A DNA stretch of 64,000 nucleotides from Streptomyces dysideae (GTDB lineage: Bacteria > Actinomycetota > Actinomycetes > Streptomycetales > Streptomycetaceae). The translations under genes were made by a program, and so were the position numbers. Location: the NCBI RefSeq assembly GCF_001514305.1, contig NZ_KQ949079.1, positions 62,001 through 126,000 of the forward strand. The letters run 5' to 3'. The first letter of the stretch is position 1. Each line of letters opens with the position of its first letter. Under the pieces are notes generated by a model. It made no database searches. It was given only the letters and a program-made list of their open reading frames with translations, and was not told the DNA's origin. Below, in pieces: positions 51,757 through 60,952 of this stretch.

Positions 51757-52593
51757 TTAAGCCAGCGGATCCGGAGCCGCAGTGATCCCGTACTCGGCAA
51801 GCTTCGCCTTACCACCGTCAGGCGCCGTCAGCACCAACGGCCCAGCCTCGGTCAGCGCCACCGAGTGCTCCCAGTGCGAGGACCACGTGCCGTCGGTCGT
51901 GATGACCGTCCAGTCGTCCTCGAGCACCTCGGTCTTGGGCGTCCCCAGCGAGACCATCGGCTCGATCGCGAGGCAGAAGCCGGGGACCAGCTTCGGGCCC
52001 TTGCCCCGCTTGCGCTCGACGTAGTTCAGCAGGTGCGGGTCCATGTGCATCTCGGTGCCGATGCCGTGGCCGCCGTAGTCCTCGATGATCCCGTACCGGC
52101 CGCCGCCGGGCTTCGGCTGGCGGCGGATGTACGTCTCGATGGCCCGGGAGATGTCGACCAGCCGGCCGCCCTGCTTCATCGCCGCGATCCCGGCCCACAT
52201 CGACTCCTCGGTCACCCGCGAGAGCTCGACCAGCTCCGGAGCGTGACCGGACCCCACGAAGGCGGTGTACGCGGCGTCGCCGTGCCAGCCCTCGATGATC
52301 GCGCCGGCGTCGATGGAGATGATGTCCCCGTCCTTGAGAACGACGTCCTCGGAGGGGATGCCGTGCACGACGACGTCGTTCACGGACGTGCAGATCGTCG
52401 CGGGGAAGCCGCCGTAGCCGAGGAAGTTCGACTTCGCCCCGTGCTCCGCGATGACCTTGCGGGCGACCTCGTCCAGGTCCCTGGTGCTGGCCCCTGGCAC
52501 CGCGGCCTCACGCGTGGCCGCGTGAATGGCGGCGACGACCAGCCCCGCCACACGCATCTTGGCGATCTGCTCGGGGGTCTTGATCTGCACCAT
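51757..52593 (-). CDS. map: Methionine aminopeptidase, type I
   Basis: Map (278 residues) removes the N-terminal methionine from new proteins. The five metal ligands are visible: Asp in SIDAGA, Asp in WHGDAAYT, His in GHGIGTEMH, Glu in AIEPM and Glu in EHSVAL. The ATG at 52593 starts MVQIKTPEQIAKMRVAG and has AGGAGG 11 bases upstream. It is separated from adk by a small secreted-protein gene flanked by terminators. Confidence 0.97.
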   Translation of the reverse strand: MVQIKTPEQIAKMRVAGLVVAAIHAATREAAVPGASTRDLDEVARKVIAEHGAKSNFLGYGGFPATICTSVNDVVVHGIPSEDVVLKDGDIISIDAGAIIEGWHGDAAYTAFVGSGHAPELVELSRVTEESMWAGIAAMKQGGRLVDISRAIETYIRRQPKPGGGRYGIIEDYGGHGIGTEMHMDPHLLNYVERKRGKGPKLVPGFCLAIEPMVSLGTPKTEVLEDDWTVITTDGTWSSHWEHSVALTEAGPLVLTAPDGGKAKLAEYGITAAPDPLA

Positions 52594-52691
52594 GCTGGGT
52601 TGCGCCTCCTGGCCACTGACATCGCGACACCCCAGGATACGCGTACGTACAGACGTACGCCGAAGCGACCGAGCATCCGTCGGGGACGGCA

Positions 52692-52741
52692 AAGCCCCGG
52701 TTGAGGCGGGCACATTGAGTCGCCTGCATCAACCGGGGCTT
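52692..52741 (-). terminator. Terminator after the small secreted-protein gene
   Basis: aagccccggttga (52692-52704) pairs with tcaaccggggctt (52729-52741), 13 bp perfect. An inner aggcg/cgcct stem lies in the loop. It sits 16 bases beyond the stop codon of the gene at 52758-53138 and isolates it from map. Confidence 0.9.
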
Positions 52742-52757
52742 CACTGCTCCGTGGGGC

Positions 52758-53138
52758 TCAGTCGCTCTCCCTGATCACCGGGGAGACCACGCAGCCACCA
52801 CCGTGCCAACACAGCAGCATATCGTGCGGCCACGTACCAATGAGGTCCAGGTCCGTTGCCCAGTCGCAACCCGCGTCGCCACCATCGTCGATGGTGGCGA
52901 TGACGACGATTCGCCCCTGGGGCGTGAGCTGCCGCACCTTGCCGGTGACGCCATGGCCGTCAGCCTTGGTGTCACAGACTTTGAAGTCGTCCCCATCGTC
53001 GATGAACGTCATGGTGCCACGGCCGCTCGGCAACTGAATGCCAACGTTGCCAGCCGCAGCCGGGCCCGCCGCGAAACCGATCGCCATGGCAGCGGCCGCG
53101 GCGACGATGGAGCCACGCTTGAGCATGGTGCCCACCAT
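52758..53138 (-). CDS. Small secreted cysteine-containing protein, function unknown
   Basis: This 126-residue protein has a signal peptide (about 1-30, ending PAAAG-N). A small domain follows with four Cys (KVCDTK, AGCDW, LLCWHGGGC) that could form two disulfides. AGGGGG lies 7 bases before the ATG; a second ATG 12 bases in is possible. It is inserted between adk and map, with its own terminator on each side, so it is not part of the ribosomal operon. I do not recognise the family. Confidence 0.72.
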   Translation of the reverse strand: MVGTMLKRGSIVAAAAAMAIGFAAGPAAAGNVGIQLPSGRGTMTFIDDGDDFKVCDTKADGHGVTGKVRQLTPQGRIVVIATIDDGGDAGCDWATDLDLIGTWPHDMLLCWHGGGCVVSPVIRESD

Positions 53139-53289
53139 TGAAAACCCCCTGTTTTTCGGGTCGCGAACGACCCAACTCGCTTGTGCGACACGGCAGTTGA
53201 GGCCGCGCTCCGCACTGGTCGACTCGACCCTATCGATCAAGATTTCGAGTGTCCACGCATATTCGAACTTCGAGCAAAGGAGATGTGAA

Positions 53290-53326
53290 GAAGCCCCCGT
53301 CGTCCCTGGTGGACGACGGGGGCTTC
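53290..53326 (-). terminator. Terminator after adk
   Basis: A perfect 16-bp stem (53290-53305 with 53311-53326, gaagcccccgtcgtcc on the left) with loop ctggt lies 21 bases after the adk stop codon. It ends the secY-adk transcript. Confidence 0.92.
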
Positions 53327-53347
53327 CTTACGAAATATCGAACGCCG

Positions 53348-54010
53348 CTACTGACCGTCCTCGTCACGCTGAAGCGCCTCCATGGCGCGAGCCGTGACCT
53401 CCTCGACCTTGCCGAGCGCGGAGATGGTCACGACCAGCCCCTGCGCCTTGTAGTAGTCGATGATCGGCTCGGTCTGCGTGTGGTAGACCTCCAGCCGCTT
53501 GCGGACCGTCTCCTCGGAGTCGTCGTCCCGCTGGTACAGCTCGCCACCGCAGACGTCACAGACGCCCTCCTTCTTCGGCGCGCTGTACGTGACATGGAAG
53601 ACGTGGCTGGAGTCCTTGCGGCAGATCCGCCGCCCGGCGATCCGCTTGACGACCTCTTCCTCGGGGACCTCGAGGTCCAGCACGGCGTCCAGCTTCATGC
53701 TCTCGGACTGGAGCGTCTCGTCGAGCGCCTCGGCCTGGGACACGTTGCGCGGAAAGCCGTCCAGCAGGAAGCCGCCCTCGGCGTCCGGCTGTTCCATGCG
53801 GTCCTTGGCCATCCCGATGGTGACCTCGTCCGGCACCAGGTTGCCCGCGTCCATGTAGGACTTCGCAAGCTTCCCCAGCTCCGTCTGCCGGCTGATGTTG
53901 GCGCGGAACAGGTCGCCCGTGGAGATGTGCGGGATCGACAGGTTCTTGGCCAGGAACGCGGCCTGCGTTCCCTTCCCGGCACCCGGCGGCCCGACGAGGA
54001 CGATTCGCAT
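53348..54010 (-). CDS. adk: Adenylate kinase
   Basis: Adk (220 residues) interconverts AMP+ATP and 2 ADP. The P-loop GPPGAGKGT lies at about 7-15, the AMP site STGDLFR and the LID carries Cys residues (RICRKD and CDVCGG) of a probable zinc site, as in long-form actinobacterial enzymes. Its start overlaps the secY stop codon as TGATG, so translation is coupled. Confidence 0.98.
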   Translation of the reverse strand: MRIVLVGPPGAGKGTQAAFLAKNLSIPHISTGDLFRANISRQTELGKLAKSYMDAGNLVPDEVTIGMAKDRMEQPDAEGGFLLDGFPRNVSQAEALDETLQSESMKLDAVLDLEVPEEEVVKRIAGRRICRKDSSHVFHVTYSAPKKEGVCDVCGGELYQRDDDSEETVRKRLEVYHTQTEPIIDYYKAQGLVVTISALGKVEEVTARAMEALQRDEDGQ

Positions 54011-55323
54011 CAGCGGAGGAACCCTTCGTAATTGCGCTGCTGGAGCTGGCTCTCGATCTGCTTCACCGTCTCGAGACCGACACCCACGATGATCAGGATG
54101 CTTGTCCCGCCGAACGGGAAGTTCTGGTTTGCACCGAGAGGTGCCAACGCCATCGTCGGTACGAGAGCGATCAGACCCAAGTACAGCGAGCCCGGCCAGG
54201 TGATCCGGTTGAGCACGTAGGAGAGGTACTCGGCGGTCGGTCGGCCAGCCCGGATGCCCGGGATGAAGCCACCATACTTCTTCATGTTGTCTGCGACTTC
54301 CTCGGGGTTGAACGAGATGGCCACGTAGAAGAACGCGAAGAAGATGATCAGGAAGAAGTAGAGGATGATGTGCGCCGGAGCGTCCGTCTGCGCGAGGTTC
54401 TTTTCGATCCACGTCTTCCAGCCGGAAGTTCCAGCGGCGAACTGCGCGATCAGTGCCGGGATGTACAGCAGTGACGAGGCAAAGATCACAGGGATGATGC
54501 CCGCCTGGTTGACCTTCAGCGGAATGTACGTCGACGTGCCGCCGTAGGACCGGCGGCCGATCATGCGCTTCGCGTACTGGACCGGAATACGGCGCTGAGC
54601 CTGCTCGACGAAGACCACCAGGCCGACCACGACCAGGCCGACGGCGACGACGATGCCGAACTCGATCCAGCCGCCGGCCAGGGAGCCCTGCTCCTTGATG
54701 GCCCACAGCGCGGCCGGGAAGGTCGCGGCGATCGAGATGAACATCAGGATCGACATGCCGTTACCGATGCCGCGGTCGGTGATGAGCTCACCGAGCCACA
54801 TGACGACGGCCGTACCGGCGGTCATGGTGATGACCATGACGACGGTGGTGAAGATCGAGCGGTCCGGCACGATCTGGCTGCCGACCGAGCACTGGCTGAA
54901 CAGCGCGCCGCTGCGGGCGGTGGCGACGAGGCCGGTGCCCTGCAGGATGGCGAGCGCCACCGTCAGGTAACGGGTGTACTGCGTGATCTTCGCCGTACCG
55001 GCCTGGCCCTCCTTCTTGAGGGCTTCCAGGCGCGGGATGACGACGGTCAGCAGCTGCAGGATGATGCTCGCCGTGATGTACGGCATGATCCCCAGTGCGA
55101 AGATCGTGATCTGCAGCAGTGCGCCACCACTGAACATGTTGACCAGACCGAAGAGGCCCGTGGTGGCGTTCGCCTGGTCGATGCAAGCCTGGACGGCCGT
55201 GTAGTCGACGCCTGGGATCGGGATGTGGGTACCGATCCGGTACACCACGATGATGCCGAGCGTGAAGAGCAGCTTCTTGCGCAGGTCGGGCGTCTTGAAC
55301 GCCCGGGCGAACGCGGTGAGCAC
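54010..55323 (-). CDS. secY: Preprotein translocase subunit SecY
   Basis: SecY (437 residues) is the channel of the Sec translocase with ten membrane helices. It begins MLTAFARAFKTPDLRKKLLFT; the loop after helix 6 (QRRIPVQYAKRMIGRRSYGG) and the end QQRNYEGFLR are typical. It is preceded by its own probable promoter and by a strong terminator after rplO, so it is a separate unit with adk. Confidence 0.98.
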   Translation of the reverse strand: MLTAFARAFKTPDLRKKLLFTLGIIVVYRIGTHIPIPGVDYTAVQACIDQANATTGLFGLVNMFSGGALLQITIFALGIMPYITASIILQLLTVVIPRLEALKKEGQAGTAKITQYTRYLTVALAILQGTGLVATARSGALFSQCSVGSQIVPDRSIFTTVVMVITMTAGTAVVMWLGELITDRGIGNGMSILMFISIAATFPAALWAIKEQGSLAGGWIEFGIVVAVGLVVVGLVVFVEQAQRRIPVQYAKRMIGRRSYGGTSTYIPLKVNQAGIIPVIFASSLLYIPALIAQFAAGTSGWKTWIEKNLAQTDAPAHIILYFFLIIFFAFFYVAISFNPEEVADNMKKYGGFIPGIRAGRPTAEYLSYVLNRITWPGSLYLGLIALVPTMALAPLGANQNFPFGGTSILIIVGVGLETVKQIESQLQQRNYEGFLR

Positions 55324-55378
55324 GGTGCCTCCTGCGACCCCCGCGCTACTGCGTCAAGGGTGACGGTCTTGAGGTTCG

Positions 55379-55408
55379 ACTAATGGGGACGACTTAGCTA
55401 ACGGTCAA
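55379..55408 (-). promoter_or_regulatory. Possible secY-adk promoter
   Basis: On the minus strand TTGACC (55408-55403) and ATTAGT (55384-55379) are 18 bases apart, downstream of the rplO terminator and about 50 bases before secY. The -10 match is moderate. Confidence 0.5.
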
Positions 55409-55496
55409 CTGCCGCTCAGAGTGCCTCACAAGAAGCACTCAGTAAAAGTGGGCAGTGCAGGCCACCTTACCCGCGAGACTGCCCCCTTGGAACGAC

Positions 55497-55534
55497 CGAC
55501 CGGGGATACCCCATTTGTGGGGTATCCCCGGTCG
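55497..55534 (-). terminator. Terminator after rplO
   Basis: A perfect 16-bp stem (cgaccggggatacccc, 55497-55512, with 55519-55534) with loop atttgt lies 34 bases beyond the rplO stop codon and separates the spc operon from secY-adk. Confidence 0.92.
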
Positions 55535-55567
55535 GGATCGCTCAAGTCATCAAGACGCCTGAGGTGT

Positions 55568-56023
55568 TCAGACGAGCTCGGTGACGGTACCGCCGGCGGC
55601 GGTGATCTTCTCCTTGGCGGAGCCGGAGACGGCGTCGACCGTCACCTGCAGCGCCACGGAGATCTCGCCCTGGCCGAGGACCTTGACGAGGCTGTTCTTG
55701 CGAACGGCACCCTTGGCGACGAGACCCTCGACGGTGACCTCGCCACCCTCCGGGTACAGCGCGGCCAGCTTGTCGAGGTTCACGACCTGGTACTCGGTCT
55801 TGAACGGGTTCTTGAAGCCCTTGAGCTTCGGGAGACGCATGTGGAGGGGCATCTGCCCGCCCTCGAAGCGCTCCGGAACCTGGTAGCGGGCCTTGGTGCC
55901 CTTGGTACCACGACCGGCCGTCTTACCCTTCGACGCCTCACCACGACCGACACGGGTCTTAGCGGTCTTGGCGCCCGGGGCGGGACGGAGGTTGTGGATC
56001 TTGAGCGGGTTGTTCTCCGCCAT
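55568..56023 (-). CDS. rplO: 50S ribosomal protein L15
   Basis: L15 (151 residues) has the basic loop-rich N-terminus [20 protein letters not shown] and the core [20 protein letters not shown]. It follows rpmD by 2 bases. Last gene of the spc operon before the terminator. Confidence 0.99.
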   Translation of the reverse strand: MAENNPLKIHNLRPAPGAKTAKTRVGRGEASKGKTAGRGTKGTKARYQVPERFEGGQMPLHMRLPKLKGFKNPFKTEYQVVNLDKLAALYPEGGEVTVEGLVAKGAVRKNSLVKVLGQGEISVALQVTVDAVSGSAKEKITAAGGTVTELV

Positions 56024-56025
56024 GA

Positions 56026-56208
56026 TCAGTCGACCTCCTCGACCGTCACGAGGTGACGGACGGTGTGCACCATGCCGCGGAACTCGGGGCGGTCCTCCTT
56101 GACGACCACGGTGTTGATCCCCTTGAGACCAAGCGACCGCAGGGTGTCACGGTGGTTCTGCTTGCTGCCGATGTACGACTTCGTCTGCGTGACCTTGAGG
56201 CGAGCCAT
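56026..56208 (-). CDS. rpmD: 50S ribosomal protein L30
   Basis: L30 (60 residues): [20 protein letters not shown] and the tail [18 protein letters not shown]. The start overlaps the rpsE stop codon by one base (TAATG), indicating coupled translation. Confidence 0.98.
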   Translation of the reverse strand: MARLKVTQTKSYIGSKQNHRDTLRSLGLKGINTVVVKEDRPEFRGMVHTVRHLVTVEEVD

Positions 56209-56813
56209 TACGCACCCGCCCCGGCACGTGCACGGAGAAGAGCCGCGGGGGCGACGTCCTCGAGCGGCAGACCGCGGCGGGCCGCGACCTCCTCGGGACG
56301 CTGCAGGCCCTTGAGGGCCGCCACGGTCGCGTGCACGATGTTGATCGCGTTGTCGGAGCCGAGCGACTTCGACAGGATGTCGTGGATACCGGCGCACTCG
56401 AGCACGGCACGCACCGGACCACCGGCGATAACGCCGGTACCCGGGGACGCGGGCTTGAGCAGCACGACGCCGGCAGCCTTCTCACCCTGGATGGGGTGCG
56501 GGATGGTGCCCTGGATACGGGGGACCTTGAAGAAGTGCTTCTTGGCCTCCTCTACACCCTTGGCGATGGCGGCCGGCACCTCCTTGGCCTTGCCGTAACC
56601 GACACCCACGGTGCCGTCACCGTCGCCCACCACGACCAGCGCGGTGAAGCTGAAGCGACGACCACCCTTCACAACCTTGGCGACGCGGTTGATCGCGACA
56701 ACGCGCTCAACGTACGCGGTCTTCTCGGCAGCAGCTGCGCCGCCGTCACGGCCCTTCCGGTCCCGCCGCTCGCCGCCACCGGCACCGCCACCGCGGCGCT
56801 GGGGTCCAGCCAT
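56208..56813 (-). CDS. rpsE: 30S ribosomal protein S5
   Basis: S5 (201 residues) contributes to decoding fidelity. After a Gly/Arg-rich actinobacterial N-terminus come [20 protein letters not shown] and the second domain [19 protein letters not shown]. The 68-base gap from rplR is the largest between rplF and rplO. Confidence 0.99.
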   Translation of the reverse strand: MAGPQRRGGGAGGGERRDRKGRDGGAAAAEKTAYVERVVAINRVAKVVKGGRRFSFTALVVVGDGDGTVGVGYGKAKEVPAAIAKGVEEAKKHFFKVPRIQGTIPHPIQGEKAAGVVLLKPASPGTGVIAGGPVRAVLECAGIHDILSKSLGSDNAINIVHATVAALKGLQRPEEVAARRGLPLEDVAPAALLRARAGAGA

Positions 56814-56881
56814 TGGAATTACCTCTCTCTGTTTCCGCTAGCTACGCGGCAACCAATCAGTCGCTGCCGCGACGGGCGGCT

Positions 56882-57265
56882 CTAGAACTTCAGACCGGCT
56901 TCGCGGGCGGCGTCCGCCAGAGCGGCGATGCGCCCGGCGTACTGGTTGCCACCACGGTCGAATACGACAGCCTCGACGCCCGCGGCCTTGGCGCGCTCGG
57001 CGACCAGGGCGCCGACCTGCTTGGCCTGCGCGGACTTGTCGCCCTCGCCACCGCGGACCGAAGTGTCCAGGGTGGACGCCGACGCCAGGGTGTGACCCTT
57101 GATGTCGTCGATCACCTGGGCCACGATGTGGCGGTTCGAGCGGGTAACGACCAGACGGGGACGCTCCGCCGTACCGGCGATCCGCTTGCGGATCCGGATG
57201 TGACGGCGCTTGATCGCGGCGCGCTTGTAGGCGTCGCCCTTCAGGATCTTCTGTCCGTATGCCAT
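56882..57265 (-). CDS. rplR: 50S ribosomal protein L18
   Basis: L18 (127 residues) binds 5S rRNA. Signatures are [19 protein letters not shown] and the end [20 protein letters not shown]. It follows rplF by 3 bases. Confidence 0.99.
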   Translation of the reverse strand: MAYGQKILKGDAYKRAAIKRRHIRIRKRIAGTAERPRLVVTRSNRHIVAQVIDDIKGHTLASASTLDTSVRGGEGDKSAQAKQVGALVAERAKAAGVEAVVFDRGGNQYAGRIAALADAAREAGLKF

Positions 57266-57268
57266 GGC

Positions 57269-57808
57269 TTACTTACCCGCCTTTCCGACCTTGCGGCGGA
57301 TGACTTCGCCCTCGTACTTGACGCCCTTGGCCTTGTACGGGTCGGGCTTGCGCAGCTTGCGGATGTTGGCCGCAACCTCGCCGACCTTCTGCTTGTCGAT
57401 GCCCTCGACCTGGAAGCGGGTCGGGGACTCCACCTTGAAGGTGATGCCCTCGGGTGCCTCGACGGTGATCGGGTGGCTGTAGCCGAGCGCGAACTCGAGG
57501 TTCGAACCCTTGGCCTGCACGCGGTAACCGACACCGCTGATCTCGAGCTTCTTCACGTAACCCTGGGTCACGCCGGTGATCATGTTCGCCACCAGCGTGC
57601 GGGACAGGCCGTGCAGGGCCTTGTTCTGACGCTCGTCGTTGGGGCGGGTGACGCTGAGCACGCCGTCCTCACCCTTGGCGATGTCGATCGGCGCGGCAAC
57701 GGTGTGGCTCAGGGAACCCTTGGGGCCCTTGACCGAGACCGTACGGCCGTCGATGGTGACGTCCACGCCGGCGGGAACCGTGATGGGGAGCTTGCCAATG
57801 CGCGACAT
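57269..57808 (-). CDS. rplF: 50S ribosomal protein L6
   Basis: L6 (179 residues) lies near the factor-binding site. It has the usual duplicated domain: [17 protein letters not shown] at the start and [19 protein letters not shown] near the end. It follows rpsH by 24 bases. Confidence 0.99.
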   Translation of the reverse strand: MSRIGKLPITVPAGVDVTIDGRTVSVKGPKGSLSHTVAAPIDIAKGEDGVLSVTRPNDERQNKALHGLSRTLVANMITGVTQGYVKKLEISGVGYRVQAKGSNLEFALGYSHPITVEAPEGITFKVESPTRFQVEGIDKQKVGEVAANIRKLRKPDPYKAKGVKYEGEVIRRKVGKAGK

Positions 57809-57832
57809 AGCTGTTTCCTCCGTTCCCTTCCG

Positions 57833-58231
57833 CTACCAGACGTAGGCGAGAACTTCTCCGCCTACGCCCTTCTTGCCGGCCTGCTTGTCGGTGAGGAGCC
57901 CGTGGGACGTGGAGATGATCGCCACGCCGAGGCCGCCGAGCACCTTCGGCAGGTTGGTGGACTTCGCGTACACCCGGAGACCGGGCTTGGAGATCCGCTT
58001 GATGCCCGCGATGGAGCGCTCACGGTTGGGGCCGAACTTCAGCTCCAGGACGAGGTTCTTGCCGACCTCGGCGTCCTCGACCTTCCAGCCCGTGATGAAG
58101 CCCTCCTGCTGGAGGATCTCCGCGATGTGCGACTTGATCTTCGATGCCGGCATCGTCACAGAGTCGTGGTATGCCGAGTTCGCGTTCCGCAGACGCGTAA
58201 GCATGTCTGCGATCGGATCAGTCATGGTCAT
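57833..58231 (-). CDS. rpsH: 30S ribosomal protein S8
   Basis: S8 (132 residues) binds the central domain of 16S rRNA and in some bacteria represses spc-operon translation. [20 protein letters not shown] and the tail [13 protein letters not shown] are typical. The ATG at 58231 has GAAGGCC 7-8 bases upstream and is preferred over an upstream in-frame ATG. A gap of about 240 bases with hairpins separates it from rpsN. Confidence 0.98.
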   Translation of the reverse strand: MTMTDPIADMLTRLRNANSAYHDSVTMPASKIKSHIAEILQQEGFITGWKVEDAEVGKNLVLELKFGPNRERSIAGIKRISKPGLRVYAKSTNLPKVLGGLGVAIISTSHGLLTDKQAGKKGVGGEVLAYVW

Positions 58232-58374
58232 GAATTGGCCTTCGGCCTCTCTCGCCGGGGTTTCCTGGTGCGCCATCCCTCTCCCCGATCCGAGACGGGA
58301 CGGGTGCGGCGCGGTGGACCTACGGCGTAGTAAGCAGTCATTTGCGGGCGCTGCCCGCGGGCGTAAGGGCGACC

Positions 58375-58425
58375 GTCAGGCGCCCAACCCTCCAAGCCTA
58401 AGCCATGGAAGGGAGGGCGCCTGAC
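58375..58425 (-). terminator. Hairpin in the rpsN-rpsH gap
   Basis: gtcaggcgccc (58375-58385) and gggcgcctgac (58415-58425) form an 11-bp stem extended by ccctcc/ggaagg pairs. A second short stem (gcgggc/gcccgc) lies at about 58344-58360. The unusual 240-base gap points to attenuation or RNA processing inside the spc operon. Confidence 0.65.
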
Positions 58426-58470
58426 ACGCCCATTGCTTACCGAGAGCCTCTGGAATCCCTAAAAGGGGGA

Positions 58471-58656
58471 TTACCAGGAGCTCTTGGTCACGCCCGGCAG
58501 CTCGCCACGGTGAGCCATCTCACGAAGGCACACGCGGCACAGGCCGAACTTGCGGTACACGGAGTGGGGACGGCCGCAGCGCTGGCAGCGCGTGTAACCA
58601 CGCACACCGAACTTGGGCTTGCGAGCAGCCTTCGCGATCAGAGCCTTCTTCGCCAT
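58471..58656 (-). CDS. rpsN: 30S ribosomal protein S14 type Z (zinc form)
   Basis: S14 (61 residues) of the short zinc-binding type has the ligands CQRC and [24 protein letters not shown] is the family start; AAGGAGG lies 10 bases upstream. Streptomycetes often keep a second, zinc-free S14 elsewhere for zinc shortage; none is in this window. Confidence 0.98.
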   Translation of the reverse strand: MAKKALIAKAARKPKFGVRGYTRCQRCGRPHSVYRKFGLCRVCLREMAHRGELPGVTKSSW

Positions 58657-58661
58657 CTCGC

Positions 58662-59219
58662 TCACGCCTCCTTGAAGGGGAAGCCGAGGTGACGAAGGAG
58701 CGCGCGGCCCTCAGCGTCGTTGGTCGCCGTGGTCACCACGGTGATGTCCATACCCCGGGTGCGGTCGATCTTGTCCTGGTCGATCTCGTGGAACATGACC
58801 TGCTCGGTGAGACCGAAGGTGTAGTTGCCACGGCCGTCGAACTGCTTGGGGGACAGACCACGGAAGTCGCGGATGCGCGGAAGCGCGAGCGACAGGGTGC
58901 GGTCCAGGAACTCCCACATGCGGTCGCCACGAAGCGTGACGTGGGCACCGATCGGCTGGCCCTCACGCAGCTTGAACTGCGCGATGGACTTACGGGCCTT
59001 GGTGACGGCCGGCTTCTGACCGGTGATCGTGGTGAGGTCGCGGATGGCGCCCTCGATCAGCTTGGAGTCGCGGGCGGCGTCGCCCACACCCATGTTGACC
59101 ACGATCTTGACGAGGCCGGGGATCTGCATGACGTTCTCGTACTTGAACTCGTCACGCAGCTTGCCCGCGATCTCCTCGCGGTACTTCGTCTTCAGACGCG
59201 GAGTGGTGGTGGTAGCCAT
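58662..59219 (-). CDS. rplE: 50S ribosomal protein L5
   Basis: L5 (185 residues) binds 5S rRNA and contacts P-site tRNA. Signatures are [20 protein letters not shown] and [19 protein letters not shown]. The start overlaps the rplX stop codon as TGATG. Confidence 0.99.
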   Translation of the reverse strand: MATTTTPRLKTKYREEIAGKLRDEFKYENVMQIPGLVKIVVNMGVGDAARDSKLIEGAIRDLTTITGQKPAVTKARKSIAQFKLREGQPIGAHVTLRGDRMWEFLDRTLSLALPRIRDFRGLSPKQFDGRGNYTFGLTEQVMFHEIDQDKIDRTRGMDITVVTTATNDAEGRALLRHLGFPFKEA

Positions 59220-59542
59220 CAGATGTCCTCACCCGTCCGCTTGGCAACGCGGATCTTGTTGCCTTCGTCGTCGAAGCGGTAACCGACACGCGTGACAACC
59301 TTGTTGCCGTCCTTCTCAACGACCAGCTGGACGTTGGAGACGTGGATCGGCGCCTCGGTCGTGACGATGCCACCGGCCTGCGAACCGCGAGCGGTCGGGC
59401 CGGCCTTGGTGTGCTTCTTGACCCGGTTGACACCCTCGACCAGGACGCGGTCCTCGCGGGGGAAGGCCGCGATGACCTTGCCCTGCTTGCCCTTGTCCTT
59501 ACCGGTGATGACCTGGACCAGGTCGCCCTTCTTGATCTTCAT
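59219..59542 (-). CDS. rplX: 50S ribosomal protein L24
   Basis: L24 (107 residues) starts 50S assembly. The KOW motif is at the start ([20 protein letters not shown]), followed by [13 protein letters not shown]. It follows rplN by 2 bases. Confidence 0.99.
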   Translation of the reverse strand: MKIKKGDLVQVITGKDKGKQGKVIAAFPREDRVLVEGVNRVKKHTKAGPTARGSQAGGIVTTEAPIHVSNVQLVVEKDGNKVVTRVGYRFDDEGNKIRVAKRTGEDI

Positions 59543-59544
59543 GC

Positions 59545-59913
59545 TTACAGCACCTCCGGCGCGAGCGAGATGATCTTCATGAACTTCTTCTCGCGCAGCT
59601 CACGGCCGACGGGGCCGAAGATACGGGTGCCGCGAGGGTCGCCGTCGTTCTTCAGAATGACAGCGGCGTTCTCGTCGAAGCGGATGTACGAGCCGTCCGG
59701 ACGGCGGCGCTCCTTGACGGTGCGAACGATGACCGCCTTGATGACGTCACCCTTCTTCACGTTGCCGCCGGGGATCGCGTCCTTGACGGTGGCGACGATG
59801 ACGTCACCGATGCCCGCGTAGCGGCGACCGGAGCCACCGAGCACACGGATGCAAAGGATTTCCTTCGCACCAGTGTTGTCGGCGACGCGCAGTCGCGACT
59901 CCTGCTGGATCAC
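59545..59913 (-). CDS. rplN: 50S ribosomal protein L14
   Basis: L14 (122 residues): [20 protein letters not shown] at the start and the tail [19 protein letters not shown]. It is the first gene of the spc operon; a strong hairpin in front of it marks the S10/spc boundary. Confidence 0.99.
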   Translation of the reverse strand: MIQQESRLRVADNTGAKEILCIRVLGGSGRRYAGIGDVIVATVKDAIPGGNVKKGDVIKAVIVRTVKERRRPDGSYIRFDENAAVILKNDGDPRGTRIFGPVGRELREKKFMKIISLAPEVL

Positions 59914-59941
59914 GTCTATCTCCTGTGTGTCTGCCGGTTCC

Positions 59942-59976
59942 CGGCGAGCTCCGTAAGTGACTTACGGAGCTCGCCG
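59942..59976 (-). terminator. Hairpin at the S10/spc operon boundary
   Basis: A perfect 15-bp stem (cggcgagctccgtaa, 59942-59956, with 59962-59976) with loop gtgac, or 17 bp if the loop closes further, lies between rpsQ and rplN. It is likely the terminator or attenuator ending the S10 operon. Confidence 0.85.
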
Positions 59977-60016
59977 AGCCTGGCGGAACTGACCTGCCGG
60001 GTTTGCCCCGCAGGAA

Positions 60017-60304
60017 TTACTTGGCCTTCTCGAGGATCTCGACGATGCGCCAGCGCTTCGTCGCGGACAGCGGACGCGTCTCCATGAGGAGGACGCGGTC
60101 GCCGACGCCCGCAGCGTTCTGCTCGTCGTGCGCCTTGAGCTTGTTCGTACGGCGGATGACCTTGCCGTACAGCGCGTGCTTGACGCGGTCCTCGACGGCG
60201 ACGACGACGGTCTTGTCCATCTTGTCGCTGACGACGAGACCCTCACGGGTCTTGCGGAAGCCGCGGGCCTCTGCAGTCTGCTCAGTCACGTTGTTCTCAC
60301 TCAT
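60017..60304 (-). CDS. rpsQ: 30S ribosomal protein S17
   Basis: S17 (95 residues) is an early-binding 30S protein: [20 protein letters not shown] and the end [16 protein letters not shown]. Its start overlaps the rpmC stop codon by one base. Last gene of the S10 operon. Confidence 0.99.
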   Translation of the reverse strand: MSENNVTEQTAEARGFRKTREGLVVSDKMDKTVVVAVEDRVKHALYGKVIRRTNKLKAHDEQNAAGVGDRVLLMETRPLSATKRWRIVEILEKAK

Positions 60305-60531
60305 CAGGCGCTCTCCACCGTCTCGATGCCCAGCTCGCGCTCACGCATCAGGGTGTAGATCCGCGCGATGTCCTTACGGACGGCCTTCAGCCGACCGTGG
60401 TTCTCGAGCTGACCCGTCGCCGCCTGGAAGCGGAGGTTGAACAGCTCTTCCTTGGCTTCGCGAAGCTTCGCCAGAAGCTCCTCGTCACCCAGCTCGCGCA
60501 GCTCGGACGCCTTGGTACCGGCCGACATCAC
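60304..60531 (-). CDS. rpmC: 50S ribosomal protein L29
   Basis: L29 (75 residues) is a two-helix protein near the exit tunnel: [20 protein letters not shown] and [19 protein letters not shown]. It overlaps rplP by 4 bases (ATGA). Confidence 0.99.
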   Translation of the reverse strand: MMSAGTKASELRELGDEELLAKLREAKEELFNLRFQAATGQLENHGRLKAVRKDIARIYTLMRERELGIETVESA

Positions 60532-60947
60532 GCTTCACCTGCCTCGCGCTTGACGATCCGGCACTTCATCGGCAGCTTGTGGGCTGCGCGAGTCAGGGCC
60601 TCACGGGCGATCTTCTCGTTGGGGTAGGACAGCTCGAACATGACCCGGCCCGGGTGCACGTTCGCGATCCACCACTCCGGCGAACCCTTACCGGAACCCA
60701 TGCGGGTCTCGGCAGGCTTCTTCGTGAGCGGGCGGTCCGGGTAGATGTTGATCCAGACCTTGCCACCACGCTTGATGTGGCGGGTCATCGCGATACGGGC
60801 CGCCTCGATCTGGCGGTTGGTCACGTACGCCGGCGTGAGGGCCTGGATGCCGTACTCGCCGAACGCGACCGTCGTACCGCCCTTGGCCTGACCACGGCGC
60901 TTCGGGTGGTGCTGCTTGCGGTGCTTGACCCTACGGGGGATCAGCAT
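60528..60947 (-). CDS. rplP: 50S ribosomal protein L16
   Basis: L16 (139 residues) lies near the A site: [20 protein letters not shown] and [23 protein letters not shown] core, with [14 protein letters not shown]. It follows rpsC by 5 bases. Confidence 0.99.
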   Translation of the reverse strand: MLIPRRVKHRKQHHPKRRGQAKGGTTVAFGEYGIQALTPAYVTNRQIEAARIAMTRHIKRGGKVWINIYPDRPLTKKPAETRMGSGKGSPEWWIANVHPGRVMFELSYPNEKIAREALTRAAHKLPMKCRIVKREAGEA

Positions 60948-60952
60948 GTCGG

